From: Streptomyces sp. CB00316
Lineage (GTDB): Bacteria > Actinomycetota > Actinomycetes > Streptomycetales > Streptomycetaceae
DNA length: 64,000 bases
Direction: 5' to 3'
Assembly (NCBI RefSeq): GCF_001905595.1
Contig: NZ_LIXI01000002.1
Coordinates: 62,001 to 126,000, forward strand
Position 1 is the first letter of the stretch. Each line of letters begins with the position of its first letter. The translations under genes and the position numbers were made by a program. Shown piece by piece: positions 50,415 to 58,780 of the stretch. Under the pieces are notes generated by a model. That model did not search any database, had not been told where the DNA came from, and saw nothing but the letters and a program-made list of their open reading frames with translations.

Positions 50415-52235
50415 GTGGGCAGCCAGCCCAGCCTGGTGATCGGCTTCGACACCACACGCACCCAAGCGGCGCTCAGGACCGTGCCCGAGTGGCGCGGCGA
50501 GTTGGGGCAGATGATCGCCAGCTTCCCCAGCGGCCGGATGACCGACCGGCTGTCCGCCGCTGTCCCCCTGGACAGCTTCCTGGCCAGTATCGGCTCCCTA
50601 GCCGAATGGCCGCAGCCCGACAGCGTGGTCTGGGAGAACGACTTCCGCCGCATTGTCAGCGAGATGCTCGACACCGCCGAGACGGCGGATCGCCTGCTCA
50701 ACGGCGCGCCGGACGAGGAGAGCGCCTCCCCGGAAGAGGTGCCAGCCCTGCTGGGCGACTCCTGGACGGGAGCGCTCACCCCCTTCCAGCTCCGGGACAT
50801 CGCCCGGTTGCTCTCGGTCGGCCACGGGGCCAACTTCAGCGTGCCCGGCGCCGGCAAGACCCGTGTCTCTCTGGCTGTGTTCTCGGCCCTGCGGGAGCAG
50901 GGAACGGTCAACCGGATGTTGGTGGTCAGCCCGAAGTCGGCTTACGAGGCGTGGCAACTGGAGGCGCGGGAGTGCTTCTCCTCGCCTCTGGACGTGCAGG
51001 TGCTCGGCAAGTCGGTGCCTCCACCAGCAGACGTCCTCCTGGTCAACTACGAGCGGCTGGACCGGACGCTGGCCAGCCTGTCGCAGTGGCTGAAAGCGTC
51101 CCCGACCATGCTCATCCTCGACGAGGCGCACCGTATGAAGCTCGGCGGAGCGGGTGTCTACGGGGCTGCCTGCATGGCGCTGGGGCCGCTCAGCCGCGTG
51201 CGCATGATCCTCAGCGGTACTCCGGCGCCGAACGGGGCGAAGGACCTGGAGAACCTGCTGTCCTTCGTCTGGCCTGGCCACGGGCGACGCGTGGTCACCC
51301 AGGCGGTAGACGGTGGCGACCTGGCCCACGCAAGCCAGGTGCTGCGCCCCCTCTACACCCGGACGACGAAGGCAGAGCTGGGGCTTCCGCCTGTCGACTT
51401 GCGCGTCCGCCCACTCAGGATGCCTCCGTTGCACCGTGAGATCTACGACGCCTTGATCGGCAAGTTCTCTCCGCGTGCAGCTGCCGACAGAGGCGATTTC
51501 GAGGCATTCGGCAAGGCAGTCCTGCGTCTGCTCATGGCCGCGACAAGTCCAGCGCTCCTCGTCGGCGGCTCGACCCGCTACGAGCCGCTGAGCTTCCGTG
51601 TCCCGCCCTTGGATGTCCCGGAGGGGGACTCGCTTGCGGCCCTCCTCCGGAAGCTCCCGGACTACGAACTGCCGCCCAAGTACACGGAGACGTTGTCCAT
51701 CGTCTCCGCCAATGCCGCGGCCGGCAGGAAGACCCTGGTGTGGACTGGCTTCGTCCGGAGCATCACGTCATTGCAAACGCTGCTCGCACCGTTCCAGCCC
51801 GCCGCAGTACACGGCGGCACTCCAGACCGGGAGGAGGAACTGCGCCGCTTCCGCGAGGATCCGGATTGCAGCGTCCTCATCTCCAACCCGGCGACCCTGG
51901 GCGAGGGCATCAGCCTCCATCAGGTCTGCCATGACGCCGTGTACGTCGACCGCGACTTCCAGGCAGGCCGGTTCCTCCAGAGCCTGGATCGCATCCATCG
52001 ACTTGGCCTCTCACCAGACACGGAGACGCGGGTCACCGTTCTCACTGCGGCGGAAAGTGTCGATGATGTCGTCTCCATGCGGCTCGCAGAGAAGCTGGAG
52101 TTCATGGGCAGCATCCTCGACGACCCCGAGGTGCAACAGCTCGCTGACCCGGAGGACGAGGCCCCGATGGCCGCAGGGATGAACTCAGCCGATGTCCAGG
52201 CGCTGCTGGACTATCTCAGGGGGCGCCCGGCTTAG
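50415..52235 (+). CDS. SNF2-family DNA helicase/translocase
   Basis: Superfamily 2 ATPase of 606 aa. An N-terminal about 110-residue unknown region precedes the Q-like LTPFQLRDIA, Walker A VPGAGKTRVS (Lys148), motif II DEAH at 236-239 (LILDEAHRMK), motif III SGTPAPNG, and in the second lobe TLGEGISLHQ and motif VI QSLDRIHRLG. The GTG start immediately follows the TGA of the ParB-like gene (TGAGTG). Many defence systems pair such translocases with nucleases; here a restriction enzyme is encoded 290 nt downstream. Specific role unknown. Confidence 0.92.
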   Translation: MGSQPSLVIGFDTTRTQAALRTVPEWRGELGQMIASFPSGRMTDRLSAAVPLDSFLASIGSLAEWPQPDSVVWENDFRRIVSEMLDTAETADRLLNGAPDEESASPEEVPALLGDSWTGALTPFQLRDIARLLSVGHGANFSVPGAGKTRVSLAVFSALREQGTVNRMLVVSPKSAYEAWQLEARECFSSPLDVQVLGKSVPPPADVLLVNYERLDRTLASLSQWLKASPTMLILDEAHRMKLGGAGVYGAACMALGPLSRVRMILSGTPAPNGAKDLENLLSFVWPGHGRRVVTQAVDGGDLAHASQVLRPLYTRTTKAELGLPPVDLRVRPLRMPPLHREIYDALIGKFSPRAAADRGDFEAFGKAVLRLLMAATSPALLVGGSTRYEPLSFRVPPLDVPEGDSLAALLRKLPDYELPPKYTETLSIVSANAAAGRKTLVWTGFVRSITSLQTLLAPFQPAAVHGGTPDREEELRRFREDPDCSVLISNPATLGEGISLHQVCHDAVYVDRDFQAGRFLQSLDRIHRLGLSPDTETRVTVLTAAESVDDVVSMRLAEKLEFMGSILDDPEVQQLADPEDEAPMAAGMNSADVQALLDYLRGRPA

Positions 52236-52263
52236 GGCGCGCCGCCAACCCTCCGGTTAGCCG

Positions 52264-52497
52264 TCAGAGCGTGCCCTCGCTGAGGAGCCGCTCGATGGCG
52301 TCCGCTTCCCGCTGCAGCACGATTCGTCCATCGCCGTCGCTGAAAGCGAGGAGGCGGCTGCCCGCATCGAACCCTGCCTCCGCTAGGAGGCCGAGAGGGA
52401 GTACGACCTGCCCCTCATCACCGACCAAGAGTTCTGCTGGTTCGCGTATCACACCAGCAGTCTGCCAGCACAGCCGAGCAACCGACTGCCCCGGCAC
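52264..52497 (-). CDS. AbrB/SpoVT-type small DNA-binding protein
   Basis: Protein of 77 aa (or 62 aa if translation starts at GTG 52452, which begins VIREPAELL). The core LLVGDEGQVVLPLGLLAEAG, FDAGSRLLAFSDGDGRIVLQ is a swapped-hairpin AbrB/MazE fold. It is transcribed opposite to its neighbours, squeezed between the SNF2 stop and the NaeI-family start, so it could repress the restriction gene or be the antitoxin-like half of a lost pair. No toxin is adjacent. Start choice uncertain. Confidence 0.7.
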   Translation of the reverse strand: MPGQSVARLCWQTAGVIREPAELLVGDEGQVVLPLGLLAEAGFDAGSRLLAFSDGDGRIVLQREADAIERLLSEGTL

Positions 52498-52521
52498 ATC
52501 CCCTGCCGATAGAGTCCCGCT

Positions 52522-53475
52522 GTGGACGGCGAAACGATCAGCGTGCAGACGCCCCTGTGGCCAGTCGATGAGGGCGATGACCCGGCCTTGGAGGCGGTGG
52601 CCGAGGAGATTCTACGCGCGGACCCGGACGGCAGCCGGTTCGCTGGCGCGGTCCGCCGCAGCATCGACATGTTGCTGGACGGCCAGCACACCGGGCGCTT
52701 CCGCTGGGACCAGCTCTTCAAGACCGAGAAGGCCCACCTGGGAACCCTGATCGAGATCAATGTGCAGCGCGAGTTCGGCTTCGCGGACGGCGCCAGCATG
52801 GACTACTCGATCGCCGGGTCAGACGTCGACTGCAAGTACTCCCAGACCCTCGGCCAGTGGATGATCCCGCCCGAAGCCCACGGGCACCTGCTGCTCGTTG
52901 TCTGGGCCAGCGACGAGCAGTCCAAATGGTCAGTGGGACTCGTTCGGGCGTTGCCCGAACGGCTCAACAACGGCGGCAACCGCGACGCCAAGAAGACACT
53001 GAACGCGGCCGGGCGGGGCGCAGTGCGATGGCTGTTCCGCGACGCGCCCCTCCAGGAGAACATGCTGCTGCGCCTCTCCGAGGAGGACATCACCGCTGTC
53101 TTCTCCCACAAGAGTGGCCAGCGCCGCGTGGACGAGCTGTTCATGCGGGCGCAAGGGCGCCGGGTCAGCCGCAACGTCGTTGCTACGGTGGCTATGCAGG
53201 AGGACTACATGAAGCGCGTCCGCTACAACGGCGGATCGCGCTCCAGGCTCCAGCGCCACGGAATAGTGATCTTGGGTCACTACACCCGCCACGGGCGCAT
53301 CGCCGAAGCCTTGGGGCTGCCGGTTCCGGGCCCCGGTGAATCTGTCGGTGCCCGCCTGACCCCTGCACGGGCCCACCACGTAGGGGTCCCGACAGTAGAG
53401 CTGGACGGACAGGAGTGGGTCCTGGCCATGGCCGACGACCCAGAAGAGACAGTACCGAGACTGCCGGAAATATGA
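52522..53475 (+). CDS. NaeI-family type II restriction endonuclease
   Basis: Protein of 317 aa, the same length I recall for NaeI. The catalytic set is spaced exactly as recalled for NaeI: Glu78, Asp94, Asp103 and Lys105 (IAGSDVDCKYSQ), intervals 16, 9 and 2. Residues 51-54 read LLDG, aligning with the ligase-like motif of NaeI in which Leu43 replaces the lysine. The C-terminal half would be the CAP-type effector DNA-binding domain. NaeI recognises GCCGGC and needs a second site for cleavage; the same target is predicted here, not proven. GTG 52522 lacks a ribosome site and may be leaderless. Its stop overlaps the Vsr start (ATGA). Confidence 0.93.
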   Translation: MDGETISVQTPLWPVDEGDDPALEAVAEEILRADPDGSRFAGAVRRSIDMLLDGQHTGRFRWDQLFKTEKAHLGTLIEINVQREFGFADGASMDYSIAGSDVDCKYSQTLGQWMIPPEAHGHLLLVVWASDEQSKWSVGLVRALPERLNNGGNRDAKKTLNAAGRGAVRWLFRDAPLQENMLLRLSEEDITAVFSHKSGQRRVDELFMRAQGRRVSRNVVATVAMQEDYMKRVRYNGGSRSRLQRHGIVILGHYTRHGRIAEALGLPVPGPGESVGARLTPARAHHVGVPTVELDGQEWVLAMADDPEETVPRLPEI

Positions 53476-53984
53476 ACGGACGCAGCGAACCCGGCGCAGT
53501 GCCGGAGTCGGGGACTCGGGCGGGACCGTGGGTCCCACCCGAGGGGTCGTGGGCTTCGTCAGCCGCAAACCGACGCAGCATGCTGGGCAACCGGAGCCGC
53601 GACACGGCTCCGGAACTACTGCTGCGGTCACTCGTCCACGCAGCGGGGCTGCGCTACCGGGTAGCGGCCAAGCCCTTGCCGAAGATGCGGCGCACAGCCG
53701 ACATGGTCTTCCGCCCCGTAAAGGTAGCTGTCTTCATCGACGGATGTTTTTGGCACGGCTGCCCTGACCACTTCGTCATGCCGAAGACCAACCGTCCGTA
53801 CTGGGAAGACAAGATCGGGCGGAATGTCCAGCGCGACCGGGACACCGACCAGCGCCTAGCGGACGAGGGCTGGCTCGTGATGCGCTTTTGGGAACACCTC
53901 GATCCCGAAGCATGCGCCGAGACCGTTATTGACGCGGTGAAGTCTCGGCGGCAGGCGGCAGCTGGGTCGCGGCGGCCCCATTAG
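53472..53984 (+). CDS. vsr: Very short patch repair endonuclease (Vsr)
   Basis: Mismatch-nicking enzyme of 170 aa that repairs T:G mismatches arising by deamination of 5-methylcytosine. The family core is RRTADMVFRPVKVAVFIDGC then FWHGCPDH with the catalytic Asp and His, and NRPYWEDKIGRNVQRDRDTD further on. A 45-residue non-conserved N-terminal leader precedes it. The ATG overlaps the stop of the restriction gene by 4 nt. Its presence implies that the adjacent methyltransferase makes C5-methylcytosine at the NaeI-type site. Confidence 0.95.
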   Translation: MNGRSEPGAVPESGTRAGPWVPPEGSWASSAANRRSMLGNRSRDTAPELLLRSLVHAAGLRYRVAAKPLPKMRRTADMVFRPVKVAVFIDGCFWHGCPDHFVMPKTNRPYWEDKIGRNVQRDRDTDQRLADEGWLVMRFWEHLDPEACAETVIDAVKSRRQAAAGSRRPH

Positions 53985-54026
53985 GCCCGGCGGACACCGC
54001 GCCCGCCTTCGAACACGCCCCGGGGG

Positions 54027-55322
54027 TCAGCTGATCTTCGCCTGGTTCAGCGAGAACAGCTCGTGTCGCTGGTGCCCCTCCTGGCCGACGAACGCCTTGA
54101 ACTCGCCGAGGCTGTACGCGTACGTGCCGCCGGAACGCTGCTCCCTCCGGATCTCGAAGTCCCTTTCGAGATGCGCAATGTGCCGCTCGACCTCAGGTTC
54201 AGACAGTCGCTTGCCCGCCTTCTCCAAGCGGCCGATGATCTGGGTGATACCGATGAACCTCTGCTTCTCGGCCTCCGCGCGGAGCAGTTTGTACACAGGA
54301 TCGTGCACCGTCTCGGTGTCCTCGACCAACGCCGCCGGGGCACCCTTCTTGTTCAGCGCGCGGGCGATAGACCGGCCGATGGCCTCAGCCACAGGCGGAG
54401 GGAAAGCGTTCCCGACCTGACGGTACTGGCTGGTCTTCCTCCCTGCGAAGACCCACTTGTCCTCGGGCTTCCATCCCTGGATGCGGGAGACCATCTCTAC
54501 CGTGAGCTTCGGCCCGGGCTTCCCCTCGGCAGGCTCCCAGTCCTCGCCGGGCGCTTCGTCCGCCACACCATGAGCATCGACCCCGAGCTTCGCCCAGGCC
54601 GCCTTGGCACGGGTAGGCCCCAGGTCCGCCCCGCCGTGCTTTTTGGAGCCACCGACGATGGTCGGCGCAATGTCGTTAGCACCCTCAGCCCACTTCTCAG
54701 CGCCCTTCCATCCACGGGCAGCCATGAGGTCGTAGAGCGTCTCGCCGACCTTCGGACGCTCGCCTTCTAGAGGCTTCGGCCAGGCAAAATAAGGTGCGTA
54801 CTCGCGCTGGAGCGCCACAAGGACGAACCGCGGGCGCAGCTGCGGTACGCCGAAGTCCGCAGCGTGGAAGAGCTCCCACTGCGCTACGTAGCCAGCGTCT
54901 TGCAGCGTGTCCAGGACGTTCTGTCGGTAGGCGGCGAAACGGTTCGCGCTGAGCCCTCGCACGTTCTCCAGGAGGAGGGCTTTGGGCCTCACCCTCTCAG
55001 CGAGACCGACAGCCCAAGCGAACAGGTCTCGCTCGTCAGCGGCGCCAAGCTGCTTGCCTGCAATAGTGAAGGGCGGGCAGGGGACGCCACCGGCAATCAG
55101 GTCGGGGGTGCCGTGCTGGGCACAGAACTCCTCGGGGTCCCAAACCGACCGGTCGGCCACGTCCCCAGTGCGTACATCGCAGCCCGGCATGTTGCTTTTC
55201 AGGGTTTCCGCAGCCCTTGGATCGAGCTCCACGGCAACAGCGTGCTCGAATCCGGCGCGCTCCAACCCCAGAGCCTGCCCGCCAGCACCTGCGCAGATCT
55301 CGGCAACCTGAAGCTTGGCCAT
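54027..55322 (-). CDS. DNA (cytosine-5) methyltransferase
   Basis: Protein of 431 aa. Motif I EICAGAGGQALGLERAG, motif IV GGVPCPPF with the catalytic Cys, motif VI LLENVRG, motif VIII PQLRPRF, and motif X QVGNAFPPPVAEAIG are all present; the variable target-recognition region lies between VIII and X (about residues 180-285). A 100-residue C-terminal helical/winged extension (EVERHIAHLERDFEIRREQR) follows, unusual for the minimal enzymes. It converges on vsr and is the presumed protective partner of the NaeI-family nuclease. ATG 55322 has GGAGG upstream; in-frame extension upstream is unsupported. Confidence 0.95.
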   Translation of the reverse strand: MAKLQVAEICAGAGGQALGLERAGFEHAVAVELDPRAAETLKSNMPGCDVRTGDVADRSVWDPEEFCAQHGTPDLIAGGVPCPPFTIAGKQLGAADERDLFAWAVGLAERVRPKALLLENVRGLSANRFAAYRQNVLDTLQDAGYVAQWELFHAADFGVPQLRPRFVLVALQREYAPYFAWPKPLEGERPKVGETLYDLMAARGWKGAEKWAEGANDIAPTIVGGSKKHGGADLGPTRAKAAWAKLGVDAHGVADEAPGEDWEPAEGKPGPKLTVEMVSRIQGWKPEDKWVFAGRKTSQYRQVGNAFPPPVAEAIGRSIARALNKKGAPAALVEDTETVHDPVYKLLRAEAEKQRFIGITQIIGRLEKAGKRLSEPEVERHIAHLERDFEIRREQRSGGTYAYSLGEFKAFVGQEGHQRHELFSLNQAKIS

Positions 55323-56107
55323 TCGTCCTCCATACGTGCGCACCGCCCGCCGCGCGCTCGGCTGCACTCGCGACGGACCGGACTCGAACACGTTAGCGAG
55401 TCCGTCTCCGCTCACGAACATCCCAGCAAGATCGCAACAAGTCCACTGGGTCGGGGCAGGAACAGCTGAGCTGACCGCGAACGCGGTCAGCGAGGTGGCC
55501 TATATTAGTTCGCCGGCATCAGCCCGTGCGGTTATCCACAGGGCCCGCTCCACGAAAAGGGACGAACGTCTCATCGATAGGCAAATCCCTGGCTGATGCG
55601 GAGCCGATGCGGCGGCCTGGGCAATTCGGACACCGAGCGTAGCCACTGATGCTGCTTACAGGCCCCACGACCGCAAGACCTAGCCGGGCTCCCCCTGTCA
55701 CGCGTTCATGGTTCCGACCAGCTACAGGCCGGAAACTCCCCAGCGGTGCTAGCCGCGGCCCACCATGCGCTACACATTCGGCTGTGGTTACGCAGGGGCT
55801 TACCCGCGCACGTCCCGAGCATGGGCTGCTGAACGGTGAAATGAGCGAGCGCGGCGGCCGAGGCTGAGTTGGGCGGCTGCTTCCTCGCTGTTGGTCGTAC
55901 TTGTTGGGAGCCTCACAACGGGCGGCCGAGGTGGCTGGGCTAGTGGGAAAGCAAGGCGAGCTCTTAGGGGGCGCCCCTCCGGTCATGCGTCGAGGCAGAT
56001 GAAGATGAGGGCCGCGAGGTAGCGGCCGGAGCGACGGCGGAAACCTCGTGCAGCTGTCATCGAGTGCAGTTGCTTGGGTCGACTACACCCTGGGCAGAGA
56101 GGCAGGC
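55323..56107. other. Intergenic region between the restriction module and the nucleotide cassette
   Basis: About 785 bp without a convincing gene. It holds the methyltransferase promoter region (AT-rich TATATTAG at 55,501) and the palindrome at 55,471. The remainder shows no repeats or coding bias that I can see. Confidence 0.55.
55471..55490. promoter_or_regulatory. 20-bp palindrome in the methyltransferase promoter region
   Basis: CTGACCGCGAACGCGGTCAG (9-bp arms, AA centre) lies 149 nt upstream of the methyltransferase start, next to an AT-rich TAATATA (minus strand) that could be its -10 box. A GCCGGC site is at 55,512-55,517. Confidence 0.5.
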
Positions 56108-56671
56108 ATGGGCGATCACATCGGGGACTGGGCGACGCACATCACGAGGGCCGAACTCAGCTGCACACTTCCACGGAGGTGGGCTCATACGCAGGGAGTG
56201 GCCAATCGTGCCGCCGAAGTAGGCCGGGTCCTCAACCAGGACGCCAGCCTTCTCGTCGCCGCCGCCACGCTGCACGACATTGGGTATGCGCCTCGCCTGG
56301 CGGTGACGGGGTTCCATCCGCTGGACGGAGCTCGGTTCCTTCGGGACGAGCACAGGGCCGACCAGCGGCTGGTGCGGTTGGTCGCGAACCACTCGTTTGC
56401 GCTTCTTGAGGCCGAGGAGCGCGGGCTACAAGAGGAGCTCGCGACGGAGTTCCCCTTGCTGAACGATCCCCTGCTGGTGGACGCCCTCGTGTACTGCGAC
56501 ATGACCACCACGCCCGACGGCGACCGAACCACCGCGCAGGACCGGGTCGCGGAGATCCGCGGCCGCTACGGGGACGACAGCGTGGTCGGGCGGTTCATCC
56601 GCGGGGCGGCTCCGGAAATCTTTGCCTCCGTGGAGCGAGTGGAAGCAGCCCTGGCTGCTCAGCCGAGGTAA
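56108..56671 (+). CDS. HD-domain phosphohydrolase
   Basis: Metal-dependent hydrolase of 187 aa. The HD signature is HTQGVANRAAEVGRVLNQDA ... LHDIGYAPRL (about residues 27-65) with further metal ligands in GFHPLDGARFL and NHSFA. HD proteins cleave nucleotides or cyclic dinucleotides. The ATG at 56108 has GAGAGGCAGGC upstream and starts MGDHIGDWATH. The C-terminus overlaps by 13 nt with the convergent Nudix gene, linking it physically with the nucleotide cassette. Confidence 0.88.
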   Translation: MGDHIGDWATHITRAELSCTLPRRWAHTQGVANRAAEVGRVLNQDASLLVAAATLHDIGYAPRLAVTGFHPLDGARFLRDEHRADQRLVRLVANHSFALLEAEERGLQEELATEFPLLNDPLLVDALVYCDMTTTPDGDRTTAQDRVAEIRGRYGDDSVVGRFIRGAAPEIFASVERVEAALAAQPR

Positions 56672-57126
56672 GGGTAGGTGCCGGCAAGGTAGTCCCCGAT
56701 CTGCTGGCGCATGCTCGGGTGGATGTCGTACTGGTCGAGGTCGGCCGGCTGGACGAAGCAGACGCCGTCGGCCTCCTCGTTGACCGTGGGCACTCCGCCG
56801 ACGGGCCGGCCGATGTAGGTGTTCTCGTACTGCTGGCGGATCTCGCCATCGGTGTACGCGACGATGTGGTTCGGGTTGGTGTAGACACCGAGAAACCCGG
56901 TGAGCTCCGCAATGATCCCGGTCTCCTCCAGGCACTCGCGCACCGCGCACTCGGCCGCGGTCTCGCCGATGTCCTGGGCTCCGCCGGGGAGGGCCCACTG
57001 GCCGGTGTCGCGACGACGCTGGAGGAGGATGGCGCCGGTCTCGTCGGCGACGAGCAGGTTGCTGGCCGGGATGAGGGTGTTCGCCTTCGGGGCAGAGGGG
57101 TCGTTGTAGTACTCAGTCCTGCCCAT
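56659..57126 (-). CDS. Nudix hydrolase (1)
   Basis: Pyrophosphohydrolase of 155 aa with the full Nudix box GGAQDIGETAAECAVRECLE followed by ETG, fitting GX5EX7REUXEEXGU. It cleaves nucleoside diphosphates linked to another moiety; substrate undetermined. Start ATG 57126 lies 14 nt inside the end of the upstream XRE gene on the same strand, so both are translationally coupled. Tail-to-tail with the HD gene. Confidence 0.93.
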   Translation of the reverse strand: MGRTEYYNDPSAPKANTLIPASNLLVADETGAILLQRRRDTGQWALPGGAQDIGETAAECAVRECLEETGIIAELTGFLGVYTNPNHIVAYTDGEIRQQYENTYIGRPVGGVPTVNEEADGVCFVQPADLDQYDIHPSMRQQIGDYLAGTYPYLG

Positions 57127-57895
57127 GGTCGGCGGTCCTCTCCTGGTCGGGTGCCCATTGCCTCGCGGCGGCCCAGACGGCGTCGAAGCTTTCAGCGTAG
57201 TTGTCGAACCACCCCGTATCGCCCGCCCTCTTGAGGTGCAGCAGGGGGTTGGCGCTGGCCGGTTGACCCCAGATGTGTGGGTTGACGAGCAGGTTGTCGT
57301 CGTAGCGGAACATGGACGTGTAGAGGGTGGTGTCGTGGAGTCTTACGCCGCACCCGGCCTCGCCCAGCAGCGGGCGGTAGTACGTCAGTGATGCGCGGAT
57401 CTTGGCGGCGAGCGTGTCGCCGATTCCCTCCTCGCGGCCCCGTACGGCGACTGCCTGTCCGTCGGGGTCGCCGAAGCACAGGCGAACCCGGACGCCCTCG
57501 GCGGCGCGCTCGGAGAGCATCTTGGCGACGTGGGGGTTGGACTGGGCGAAGAAGGTGCCGGAGAAGACGAGGACGCCGATCTCGTGCCGAGCCTCTCGCA
57601 GCAGTGCGAGCCACACGTCCCGGGGCACGCTGGCCCGGTTCTGGTAGGTGCCGACCAGCTCGGCGCCTAACCCGTCCCTCGGCCGGCCTGGACGCTTGGA
57701 CGGCTCGGGCCAGAGAAAGGTCTCTTCGACGCGCAGGTGTCGCGCGACGCGGAAACGGTGCCGTGCATGGGGAATCCGTCCGCCCAGCCATCGACTGACC
57801 GTCTTGGGATCTACCTCGCAGATCTCGGCGAGTGCATCGGGCGAGACGCCGCGTTGGCCGAGCACAGTGCGCAGTCGGTTGTTCACAGCAGCCAT
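57113..57895 (-). CDS. XRE-type regulator with a PLD-like C-terminal domain
   Basis: Protein of 260 aa. The HTH occupies about residues 5-60 (RLRTVLGQRGVSPDALAEIC, EVDPKTVSRWLGGRIPHARH). The C-terminal 180 residues resemble a phospholipase-D-like fold in sequence style (EIGVLVFSGTFFAQSNPHVA, GVRVRLCFGDPDGQAVAVRG, LLVNPHIWGQPA), lacking a clear HKD motif, so a ligand-binding rather than catalytic role is inferred. ATG 57895 opens MAAVNNRLRTVLG. Divergent from the HAD gene; a matching operator-like site lies between them. Confidence 0.85.
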   Translation of the reverse strand: MAAVNNRLRTVLGQRGVSPDALAEICEVDPKTVSRWLGGRIPHARHRFRVARHLRVEETFLWPEPSKRPGRPRDGLGAELVGTYQNRASVPRDVWLALLREARHEIGVLVFSGTFFAQSNPHVAKMLSERAAEGVRVRLCFGDPDGQAVAVRGREEGIGDTLAAKIRASLTYYRPLLGEAGCGVRLHDTTLYTSMFRYDDNLLVNPHIWGQPASANPLLHLKRAGDTGWFDNYAESFDAVWAAARQWAPDQERTADHGQD

Positions 57896-57920
57896 CGAAT
57901 CGGCACGGCGCGTGATCGCG

Positions 57921-57938
57921 CAAGGACGTTTTGGGACG
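57921..57938 (-). promoter_or_regulatory. 18-bp operator-like site between the XRE and HAD genes
   Basis: Minus-strand CGTCCCAAAACGTCCTTG contains CGTCC repeated at a 10-bp interval. It matches the site at 58,679-58,696 in 16 of 18 positions. Distance to the XRE start is 26 nt, to the HAD start 45 nt. Confidence 0.65.
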
Positions 57939-57982
57939 CAGTCCGTTGTAGTGGAACCTCGCGGACTGCCTACTCTGGCGGC

Positions 57983-58675
57983 ATGGAGCTCTTCGTCCTG
58001 TGGGACATCGACCACACCCTCATCGAGAACTCGGGGGTCAGCAAGGAGATCTACGCCGCTGCCTTTCGTGCCCTCTCAGGTCGGGAGCCCACGGAGCCGG
58101 CGCGAACTGAGGGGCGTACGGATCGTCTGATCATGCGCGACATGTTCGCCCGCGAAGGGCTGCCCGTGCCCGACTGGCACCTCATCGAAGCAGCACTCGC
58201 CCAGGCAGGGGAAGCGCGCCTGGAGGAGCTGCGCAGGCGCGGGACCGCCCTGCCCGGTGTGCACGACGCCCTGAAAGCCGCCTCGGCTCAGACCGGTTGG
58301 ATCTCCTCAGTCCTCACCGGCAATGTCGCCGCCAACGCCCGTGTGAAGCTTGCCGCGTTCGGCCTCGACTCCCTGCTTGATCTACCGGTCGGCGCCTACG
58401 GAGCGGACGCGGAGCTCCGCCCCCACCTGGTCGCTGTCGCCCGTGAGCGCGCACAGCGGCTTCATGGTGTTCCGGCCGACATTCCCACCGCCCTCGTGGG
58501 GGACACCCCTCGTGACGTGGAAGCGGCTCTGACCACAGGCTCCGGCGTCCTCGCTATCGCCTCCGGCATCCACACCCAGGAGGAACTGACCGCCGCCGGA
58601 GCCGTCGAAGTCCTGCCCGACCTGTCGGACACGAAGCGTGTACTCGGCATCCTGGAGTCCTTCGCAGGTCATTGA
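57983..58675 (+). CDS. HAD family hydrolase
   Basis: Phosphatase-fold enzyme of 230 aa. Motif I is FVLWDIDHTLIE with nucleophile Asp8 and Asp10, motif II SVLTGN, and motif IV LVGDTPRDVEAA. A helical cap (about residues 20-95) suggests a small phosphorylated metabolite as substrate. No ribosome-binding sequence precedes ATG 57983, and a -10-like TACTCT lies 6 nt upstream, so it may be leaderless. It opens the plus-strand side of the cassette, divergent from the XRE regulator. Confidence 0.92.
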   Translation: MELFVLWDIDHTLIENSGVSKEIYAAAFRALSGREPTEPARTEGRTDRLIMRDMFAREGLPVPDWHLIEAALAQAGEARLEELRRRGTALPGVHDALKAASAQTGWISSVLTGNVAANARVKLAAFGLDSLLDLPVGAYGADAELRPHLVAVARERAQRLHGVPADIPTALVGDTPRDVEAALTTGSGVLAIASGIHTQEELTAAGAVEVLPDLSDTKRVLGILESFAGH

Positions 58676-58678
58676 AAA

Positions 58679-58708
58679 CGTCCCAGGACGTCCTTGGACC
58701 GTCCCCGA
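58679..58708 (+). promoter_or_regulatory. Operator-like site upstream of the radical SAM operon
   Basis: CGTCCCAGGACGTCCTTG (58,679-58,696) followed by GACCGTCC gives three CGTCC-type elements spaced by about 10 bp, one helical turn. It begins right after the HAD stop codon and about 100 nt before the radical SAM start. Near-identical to the 57,921 site. Confidence 0.65.
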
Positions 58709-58780
58709 ACGCGGTGTCGAGGTCCCCGAGCAGAAGGCCACTATCAGGCTCCCACCAGGCAACCAGCCGAAGGAGCCGAC

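Noticed and set aside
55512..55517. GCCGGC site treated as strong evidence of methylation-controlled expression
   Set aside because: At this GC content such a hexamer is expected every few hundred bases, so a single occurrence is not significant.
55519..55986. Possible 155-residue minus-strand gene upstream of the methyltransferase
   Set aside because: Pro/Arg/Ser-rich composition without third-position GC bias, and no ribosome site.
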